Shown here: positions 1 through 4,436 of the stretch, piece by piece
How positions within the stretch are numbered: the stretch's first letter is position 1
Layout: every line of letters begins with the position of its first letter
Assembly (NCBI GenBank): GCA_025362825.1
Contig: JANYFF010000248.1
Coordinates: 1 to 5,464, forward strand
Length of the DNA: 5,464 bases
Direction: 5' to 3'
Origin: Polaromonas sp.
GTDB taxonomy: Bacteria; Pseudomonadota; Gammaproteobacteria; Burkholderiales; Burkholderiaceae_C
Position numbers and translations under genes: made by a program
Notes under the pieces: model-generated
Told to the model about the DNA's origin: nothing
The model's database searches: none
The model's input: the letters and a program-made list of their open reading frames with translations, nothing else

Positions 1-548
1 TCACGCAGTGCCCGGAATACCTCCGAGGTGAAAAGCGGTGATAGGCCCATGGAGGGCTCATCAAGCAGCAGCAACTGGGGCCGGTTGATGATCGCCCGCG
101 CGACCGACAGCATCTGCTGCTCCCCACCAGAGAGGTTGCCCGCCATCTGGGTGCGGCGTTCATTCAAACGGGGGAAGCGTGCATACACGTCGGCAACCGC
201 GTCCTCGAAGGTCCTGCTGGATGGCCGGATCTCCCATGCCAGCCGCAGGTTTTCTTCGACTTGCATGGTCTGCAAGGTGCCTCGCCCTTCAGGCACGTGC
301 AGCATGCCCATGCGGGCGAGCTGATGCGGCTTGCTGGTCCGGATGTCCTTGTCGAGAAAGCTGGCCTGTCCCTCGCTCAGCGGCAGCAAACCGGAGATCG
401 CACGCATCAAGCTGGTCTTGCCCGCACCATTGGCGCCAATGATGGACACGGTTTCGCCCTCGCGCACCTCGAAGCTCACGCCGCGCAGCGCGCGTATGGG
501 TCCGTAACTGGCGTGCAGGTTGTTGACACTCAGCAATATGCGGCTCAT
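1..548 (-). CDS. livF: ABC transporter ATPase LivF-type, 3' end cut by window edge
   Basis: This is one of the two cytoplasmic ATPases that power a branched-chain amino-acid-type (HAAT family) importer. 182 residues are visible, starting MSRILLSV; the usual length is about 235, so roughly 50 C-terminal residues, including the H-loop histidine, lie beyond the left edge. Seen directly: Walker A GANGAGKT (38-45), the LivF-typical VPEGR in the Q-loop region (85-89), an intact signature LSGGEQQ (139-145) and Walker B LLLLDEP (159-165). The ATG overlaps the livG stop by four bases (ATGA, 545-548). A good Shine-Dalgarno GAGGTG lies 8 bases upstream, inside livG, so this gene can be initiated on its own as well as by coupling. 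The VPEGR motif and last position in an H-M-G-F order separate it from LivG. The family is very sure; the substrate is unknown. Confidence 0.95.
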   Translation of the reverse strand, partial: MSRILLSVNNLHASYGPIRALRGVSFEVREGETVSIIGANGAGKTSLMRAISGLLPLSEGQASFLDKDIRTSKPHQLARMGMLHVPEGRGTLQTMQVEENLRLAWEIRPSSRTFEDAVADVYARFPRLNERRTQMAGNLSGGEQQMLSVARAIINRPQLLLLDEPSMGLSPLFTSEVFRALR

Positions 549-1333
549 GGGCTGGTCACCTCTTCTTCCGTGCCCAGGTAGGCGCGCAATACCTCGGGAT
601 GCTCCAACACCTCCCGCGCGCCGCCTTCGGCGATCTTCTTGCCATAGTCCATGGCAACGATGCGATCCGACAGCGCGCGGATCAACCCCATGTCGTGCTC
701 GATCAGCAGGATGGAAGAGATGCTGCTGCGGATCTTCTTGATGTCCCGCGTTAGTTGCGCGGTCTCGGCTTCATTCATGCCGGCCGCGGGCTCGTCGAGC
801 AGCAGCAAGCGAGGTTCCCCAGCCAAGGCGCGGGCGATCTCGAGCCGCCGCGCGTCGCCATACGCGAGCGAGGACGCCAAGGCATCGGCGCGGTCGGCCA
901 GCTGCAGTTGCTCGAGCCAGTGCATGGCGGAAGCGATGTCGGCCCTGGCAGAACCGGCGCGGAAGAAGGACCGCAGCGGGTTCTGGTTGTAGGTCTTGAA
1001 GGCGACCAGCACGTTTTCCAGCACGGACATGCGTTTGAACAGACGGATGTTCTGGAAGGTGCGGCTGATGCCGAGTCGGCCGATCTGATGCATCGGCAGG
1101 TGGCTGATCTCTTGGCCGTCGAGTTCGATGCTGCCGCTGGTGGCGCGGTAAAAGCCGGTGATGGTGTTGATGAGCGCGGTCTTGCCAGCGCCGTTGGGAC
1201 CGATGACACCAAGCAGTTCGCCAGGCGCGACATGCAGATCAATGCCATCGAGCGCCTTCACGCCGCCGAAGTGTTTGCTCAGGCCGCGCACGGCCAGCAC
1301 GGCGCTGGAGAGGTTGGTTTGTGAAGGTGTCAT
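545..1333 (-). CDS. livG: ABC transporter ATPase LivG-type
   Basis: Second ATPase of the HAAT importer, 262 residues, close to the normal LivG length of about 255. Motifs seen: Walker A GPNGAGKT (45-52), Q-loop TFQN with Gln94, signature LAYGD followed by ARRLEIARAL (156-170), Walker B LLLLDEP (176-182) and H-loop His213 in IEHDM. The long insert between Q-loop and signature (about 110-135) is typical of LivG. The signature is divergent (LAYGD, with Ala after the Asp where Gln is common), but LivG proteins often vary here, so activity is expected. The start at 1333 follows from the ATGA overlap with the livM stop and the Walker A spacing. No clear Shine-Dalgarno is visible (ggcgaaaacccc precedes ATG), so translation probably depends on coupling to livM. 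The frame stays open far upstream through livM, but that part is not LivG-like. Confidence 0.95.
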   Translation of the reverse strand: MTPSQTNLSSAVLAVRGLSKHFGGVKALDGIDLHVAPGELLGVIGPNGAGKTALINTITGFYRATSGSIELDGQEISHLPMHQIGRLGISRTFQNIRLFKRMSVLENVLVAFKTYNQNPLRSFFRAGSARADIASAMHWLEQLQLADRADALASSLAYGDARRLEIARALAGEPRLLLLDEPAAGMNEAETAQLTRDIKKIRSSISSILLIEHDMGLIRALSDRIVAMDYGKKIAEGGAREVLEHPEVLRAYLGTEEEVTSP

Positions 1334-2178
1334 GGGGTTTTCGCCGGTGACTTGCGGGGGGTTCGGGGAGTGGCTCTGTTCGTGCGCGTGCGGAAGGACA
1401 ACAGGCCTTCTGGGCGGAACAGCAGCAAGAGGAGAATGGCCAGTCCGAACACTGTTGGGCGCCAGTCGGCCAGCACACGGAAGTACTCGGGCAGCAAGGT
1501 CATCACGGTGGCGCCAATCAGCGGTCCCCACATGTTGTTGACCCCGCCCAGCACGACGTAGAGCACCACGTACACCGAGAGCATCACGTCGAAACTTTCG
1601 GGCCGCACGAAGTTCATGTAGTGGCCGTACAGCGAGCCGGCCACCGCCGCGATGGCCGCGCCCGCCGCGAAACCCATCAGCCGGATGCGCGTGACATGGA
1701 TGCCCATGGCGGCGGCCACGCGGTCGTCCTCGCGTACCGCATCGAACACGCGTTGCAGCGGGCTGTACGACAGCCAGAGCAGAAGGCCGCCCACAATCAC
1801 CACGGCGATCAGCACTGCCTGCAGGTCCGCGCCCACCATACCGCTGAAGCCCGCGACGCCGCCAACGTAGGCGACGTTCTCCAGCAGCACGCGCACGCAA
1901 AAGGTGATGCCCAGCGTGACGAGGATGAGGTAGATGCCGCGCAGGCGCAGCGCCGGGTAACCGAGCAGGGCCGCAATGGCGGCAGTGCCCAAGGCTGCGA
2001 TTAGCGTGGCGGGCAGCAGGGGCAGGCCGAACTTGACGGTGAGCACCCCCGCGCCATAGCAACCCAGCGCCATGAAGGCGCCCTGTGCGAACGACAGGCT
2101 ACCGGCGAGCAGTGCGAGGTAGACGCTCCAGGCGAGCAGGACATTGAGTCCGGCGAAGAAGAGATTGTCGAGCGTCAT
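1330..2178 (-). CDS. livM: branched-chain amino-acid-type ABC permease LivM
   Basis: Inner-membrane permease subunit that pairs with LivH to form the translocation channel. 282 residues with many hydrophobic helices: about 8-30, 32-50, 53-73, 80-100, 119-137, 167-185, 199-211 and 241-254. LivM hallmarks seen: GSLSFAQGAFMALGCYGAG (26-44), the ATPase-contacting loop AVREDDRVAAAMGIH (147-161) followed by FAAGAAIAAVAGSLYGH, then GGVNNMWGPLIGA (211-223) and FRPEGL (254-259). The last 20 or so residues form a basic Arg/Thr/Pro/Lys tail, likely cytoplasmic. The ATG at 2178 overlaps the livH stop as ATGA and has Shine-Dalgarno AGGAG 8 bases upstream, which fixes the start. It is shorter than the long E. 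coli LivM (about 425 residues) but normal for the LivM of catabolic clusters. Confidence 0.95.
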   Translation of the reverse strand: MTLDNLFFAGLNVLLAWSVYLALLAGSLSFAQGAFMALGCYGAGVLTVKFGLPLLPATLIAALGTAAIAALLGYPALRLRGIYLILVTLGITFCVRVLLENVAYVGGVAGFSGMVGADLQAVLIAVVIVGGLLLWLSYSPLQRVFDAVREDDRVAAAMGIHVTRIRLMGFAAGAAIAAVAGSLYGHYMNFVRPESFDVMLSVYVVLYVVLGGVNNMWGPLIGATVMTLLPEYFRVLADWRPTVFGLAILLLLLFRPEGLLSFRTRTNRATPRTPRKSPAKTP

Positions 2179-3059
2179 ACCCGCTGCTCCTGGTTATGCA
2201 AGCCACCGCTGAAGAGACCACCGGGCCGGAACATAAGCATGGCGATCATCGTGACCCACACCGTCATCTCGACCAGGCGTCCCAGTCCGAATACGAACAT
2301 CAGCGCTTCCAGCAGGCCGATGAGTAGGCCGCCGATAAACGCGCCGCGCAGGTCACCCAGGCCCCCGATGGCCATGATCGCCAGCGCCTTCAGGCCGAAG
2401 GTCAGCCCAATGTCCGAACTGGCAGCGCCACTGCGCAAGGCCAGTAACAGGCCACCAACAGCAGCGAGTGCCGACGAGATAAAGAACACCGATTGGGCGA
2501 CTCGCTTGACGTTGATGCCCAGCAGAGAGGCCGACGTGCTTGACTCGGCCAGCGCGCGGATCTGGCGGCCCATGCGCGTGCGTTGCAGCATCAGGTGCAG
2601 CAAAGCCATGAGGGTGAAGGTGATGCCCAGGATGACGAACTGCAGGTTAAGCACCGAGACACCGAGAATCTGCTGACTGCTCTGCAGCCAGCCAGGCGGC
2701 AGCGTGACGGGCATGGGCTCGGTGCCCCACCACTTTTGAACGAGATCGGTAACGACAAGTCCCAGCGCCATCGACGCCAGTGCCGCCGTGATCTTGGCAT
2801 CGGCGCTGCCGAAGCGGCGAAAGGCGATGAATTCCGTAATCAGACCCAGTAAACCGCCGACGACGAACACCACCACAAAGGCCAGAGGCAGTGGCATGGC
2901 GTTGATCGAGACCAGCGCGACAAAGCCACCGAACATGAATACCTCGGGGTGCGCGAAGTTGAGTTTGTCCAGCACGCCGATGACGAGGGAGAACCCGATC
3001 GCCACCAGCGCGTACATGGCACCACTGACGATGCCGTTGATGATTTGCCCAGCCAGCAT
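2175..3059 (-). CDS. livH: branched-chain amino-acid-type ABC permease LivH
   Basis: Inner-membrane permease subunit, partner of LivM; 294 residues, the usual LivH size. Seen: an N-terminal helix with NGIVSGAMYALVAIGFSLVIGV (8-29), the family motif NFAHPEVFMFGGF (34-46; many relatives have NFAHGE), further helices about 58-80, 90-108, 138-158, 190-208 and 224-260, the ATPase-contacting loop RALAESSTSASLLGINVKR (168-186), the IGGLGDLRGAFIGG segment (231-244) and FRPGGLF (277-283). Start choice: a GTG at 3068 is in frame three codons earlier, but it lies within the purine tract GGAAAG (3068-3073), which is the natural Shine-Dalgarno 8 bases before the ATG at 3059. It begins 32 bases after the hydrolase stop, so co-transcription is likely. 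Its stop overlaps livM. Confidence 0.94.
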   Translation of the reverse strand: MLAGQIINGIVSGAMYALVAIGFSLVIGVLDKLNFAHPEVFMFGGFVALVSINAMPLPLAFVVVFVVGGLLGLITEFIAFRRFGSADAKITAALASMALGLVVTDLVQKWWGTEPMPVTLPPGWLQSSQQILGVSVLNLQFVILGITFTLMALLHLMLQRTRMGRQIRALAESSTSASLLGINVKRVAQSVFFISSALAAVGGLLLALRSGAASSDIGLTFGLKALAIMAIGGLGDLRGAFIGGLLIGLLEALMFVFGLGRLVEMTVWVTMIAMLMFRPGGLFSGGLHNQEQRV

Positions 3060-3067
3060 GGTTGACA

Positions 3068-3073
3068 CTTTCC
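3068..3073 (-). promoter_or_regulatory. ribosome binding site that decides the livH start
   Basis: Read on the minus strand the bases are GGAAAG, followed by an 8-base spacer and the ATG at 3059. The competing in-frame GTG (3066-3068) shares a base with this tract and would have no usable ribosome site. This is the reason for preferring the 294-residue form of LivH over the 297-residue form. Confidence 0.65.
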
Positions 3074-3091
3074 AGAAGTAGGAGCCGGCGC

Positions 3092-3862
3092 TCAGGCCGG
3101 TACGGAGCGAAGGAAGCGCATGGCGTCGTGCGTGAACGCAGCCTGTTGCTCGACTTGGGGCAGGTGCCCGCAGTCCGGATAGGTCCGCACGTCGGCGTGT
3201 GGCAGATGGCGCTTAAATTCGGCTAACTGCGTCGCGGGCAAAATCCTATCTTGCTCGCCCCAAGTCAGCAGCACAGGCATCTTCAGCCGGTGAAGGCGCT
3301 TGTAGAGCATGGGGTGGTGCAGGCGCGGCTGCCAAGCCAGGCGCGTGATGGTGTGACGATTCTTGGCTGCGATATCGGGGTCCGGCAGCGCAGCCAGCGC
3401 CCCCTGCACCCACTGCTCGCCGTGAAAGGTGTGGCGCGCTATTTGCTCAGGATTCCAGCGAAACAGGTGCTCGAGTCCGGCGGGTGGAGGCGCCAGCCCG
3501 GCGCTGCCAATGAGCGTGAGCGACTGAAACCGCAGCGGCTGGCGGATCGCCAATTCCATTGCCAGCCAGCCACCGAGCGAGCTGCCAATGACGTGCAATC
3601 GGTCCAAGCCGAGTTGGTCCAGCCAATCCAAATAGTAATAGGTCAGGTCGTCCATGCACTCCAACCAATCGGGATCGCCTGACTCCCCAAAGCCAGGGTG
3701 TTCAGGCACCAGCACATCCCAATCTTGAACGAATTCATCGAGAAATCCGGGGACCTTCGGTACGCCATTGGCGCCGTGCAGATATAGGATAGGTGTGCCA
3801 TTGCCGGCACGTCTCAATCTTGTCCGACAGCGATTGACCTCGAGCCAGGTTTGCGAAAACAT
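3092..3862 (-). CDS. alpha/beta hydrolase (ester or C-C bond hydrolase type)
   Basis: A 256-residue cytoplasmic alpha/beta-hydrolase-fold protein with no signal peptide. Seen: the oxyanion-hole HG in LYLHGANG (27-33), the PEHPGFGESGDP strand-turn (53-64), the nucleophile elbow GSSLGG with Ser95 (93-98), a lid region about 120-185, the acid Asp205 in WGEQDRILP and His233 in CGHLPQVEQ, a complete Ser-Asp-His triad. Length and motif spacing resemble the meta-cleavage-product and related ester hydrolases of aromatic or ketone catabolism (BphD/TodF/MhpC-like fold), but sequence alone does not separate C-C from ester hydrolysis, so no symbol is given. The frame is open up to 3982; the start at 3862 is chosen because Shine-Dalgarno GGAG lies exactly 8 bases upstream, and the longer form would run through the regulatory region into the divergent regulator. 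Likely first gene of the transporter operon. Confidence 0.92.
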   Translation of the reverse strand: MFSQTWLEVNRCRTRLRRAGNGTPILYLHGANGVPKVPGFLDEFVQDWDVLVPEHPGFGESGDPDWLECMDDLTYYYLDWLDQLGLDRLHVIGSSLGGWLAMELAIRQPLRFQSLTLIGSAGLAPPPAGLEHLFRWNPEQIARHTFHGEQWVQGALAALPDPDIAAKNRHTITRLAWQPRLHHPMLYKRLHRLKMPVLLTWGEQDRILPATQLAEFKRHLPHADVRTYPDCGHLPQVEQQAAFTHDAMRFLRSVPA

Positions 3863-3870
3863 AGATGTGT

Positions 3871-3874
3871 CTCC
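3871..3874 (-). promoter_or_regulatory. ribosome binding site of the hydrolase gene
   Basis: On the minus strand the bases read GGAG, 8 bases before the ATG at 3862. This supports the 256-residue hydrolase instead of the 296-residue open frame that would begin inside the divergent regulator gene. Confidence 0.7.
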
Positions 3875-3886
3875 ATGGGTCTTTGC

Positions 3887-3916
3887 TTGTACTGACTGAG
3901 TCGTCCGGTCTAGAAT
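3887..3916 (+). promoter_or_regulatory. candidate promoter of the MarR-family gene
   Basis: TTGTAC (3887-3892) and TAGAAT (3911-3916) are 18 bases apart and read toward the regulator. The -10 matches the sigma-70 consensus at five of six positions; the -35 matches at only three. Transcription would begin near 3923, inside the palindrome cluster, which would suit autorepression. The assignment is tentative. Confidence 0.35.
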
Positions 3917-3926
3917 ATTCAGTACA
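3888..3926. repeat. 8-base inverted repeat, possible operator half-sites
   Basis: TGTACTGA (3888-3895) and its exact inverse TCAGTACA (3919-3926) are separated by 23 bases. The two arms start 31 bases apart, about three helical turns, so they would face the same side of the DNA, and they bracket the candidate -35/-10 pair of the regulator gene. This arrangement suits two bound dimers or a looped complex of a dimeric repressor, but eight matched bases in a short AT-richer region can also arise by chance. Confidence 0.4.
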
Positions 3927-3943
3927 CGTACTTCACGTGCAGT
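3913..3943. promoter_or_regulatory. three phased palindromes, candidate MarR operator
   Basis: Three palindromes follow one another with centres exactly 10 bases apart (3916.5, 3926.5, 3936.5): GAATATTC (3913-3920, perfect), AGTACACGTACT (3921-3932, 5-base arms around a 2-base centre) and ACTTCACGTGCAGT (3930-3943, 12 of 14 positions symmetric, with core CACGTG). MarR dimers normally bind imperfect palindromes of about 16-20 bases near their own promoter, so either of the last two may be the core of such a site. Which one is used, if any, cannot be told from sequence. Confidence 0.4.
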
Positions 3944-3963
3944 CCCATTTTCTTCCATACGCG

Positions 3964-4413
3964 ATGTCCAATCCCAAGTCATTCGAGAAAAGCCTTCAGC
4001 AGATTCCCGGCCATCTTTTTCGCCGCCTGCACCAGATCGCGGTGGCCAAGTTCAGCCTGGAAGCCGAGCCTTTTGGCCTGACGCCGCTGCAGTGGGCGGC
4101 ACTCGATGCCATCGAGCGCAATCCCGGGGTGGACCAAAGCACGCTTTCGCGGGATATAGCGCTGGACACATCGACCTTCGCTGGCGTTATCTACCGGCTG
4201 GAAGCGCGTGGCCTGATTCAGCGCAAAGCGTCTGCCACGGACCGTCGCCTGCGCGTGCTTTTTCTCACCGACGATGGCCGCAATCTGCTGGTGCGCGCCT
4301 CCCCGGTGGTGATGGACATGCAACACTGGCTGCTCGATCCGCTGAGTGTTCAGGAGCAAACCAATTTCATGGAAATGATGCTGAAACTGGTGAATCGGAC
4401 CGACGTGAATTGA
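3964..4413 (+). CDS. MarR-family transcriptional regulator
   Basis: A 149-residue regulator of the usual MarR length. Seen: an N-terminal dimerisation helix (about 8-32), then a winged helix-turn-helix covering LTPLQWAALDAIERNPG (39-55), the TLSRDIALDTSTFAGVIYRL region (60-79) with the recognition helix about 69-82, and the wing ASATDRRLRVLFLTDDG (89-105) carrying the family's conserved Asp93-Arg95 pair. The C-terminal helix (about 108-144) completes the dimer interface. It is divergent from the hydrolase-transporter operon, the classic position for a local repressor released by a pathway compound. ATG 3964 is chosen because the MarR alignment begins here; the frame is open from 3865, but the extra 33 residues would cover the control region. 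No purine-rich ribosome site precedes the ATG (tcttccatacgcg), so initiation may be weak or the transcript short-leadered. The ligand is unknown. Confidence 0.93.
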   Translation: MSNPKSFEKSLQQIPGHLFRRLHQIAVAKFSLEAEPFGLTPLQWAALDAIERNPGVDQSTLSRDIALDTSTFAGVIYRLEARGLIQRKASATDRRLRVLFLTDDGRNLLVRASPVVMDMQHWLLDPLSVQEQTNFMEMMLKLVNRTDVN

Positions 4414-4436
4414 GTCCATTGCGCAAGCGTTGAAAG
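4414..4436. other. 23-base gap between convergent stop codons, no visible terminator
   Basis: The regulator stop (4411-4413) and the monooxygenase stop (4437-4439) face each other across 23 bases. The gap contains the short palindrome TTGCGCAA (4419-4426) but no stem of useful length and no T-run on either strand. Termination must occur inside the opposing genes, be Rho-dependent, or be leaky, which would make overlapping transcripts. Confidence 0.6.

Larger units (their letters stand above)
3863..3963. promoter_or_regulatory. divergent intergenic control region between hydrolase and MarR gene
   Basis: These 101 bases separate the divergent start codons and must hold the promoters for the regulator and, most likely, for the hydrolase-livHMGF operon. 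The region is more AT-rich than the flanking genes. It contains several short palindromes and three copies of GTACT (one inverted) between 3888 and 3943, listed separately. By MarR-family precedent the regulator would bind here and be released by a small aromatic or CoA-type ligand; this is inference. No clear leftward -35/-10 pair could be picked: TATTCT (minus strand, 3912-3917) is a possible -10, but no good -35 is found 16-19 bases before it. Confidence 0.7.

Noticed and set aside
1334..2062. Open frame continuing upstream of livG, giving a 505-codon reading frame across livM
   Set aside because: The extra part is rich in Arg, Gly, Ala and His, has no domain or membrane pattern, and lies in another frame of the clearly real livM. 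The ATP-binding fold and the ATGA overlap place the true start at 1333.
3865..3963. 33-residue N-terminal extension of the MarR protein (start at 3865)
   Set aside because: It lies on the palindrome cluster and the hydrolase ribosome site, has no ribosome site of its own, and MarR proteins begin near the N-terminal helix seen from 3964.
3863..3982. 40-residue N-terminal extension of the hydrolase (start at 3982)
   Set aside because: It would cover the whole control region and overlap the regulator start. The ATG at 3862 has a GGAG ribosome site at 8 bases, and the extension looks nothing like a signal peptide or hydrolase N-terminus.
4414..4436. Bidirectional intrinsic terminator between the convergent genes
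   Set aside because: Only an 8-base palindrome without a loop or T-run is present.
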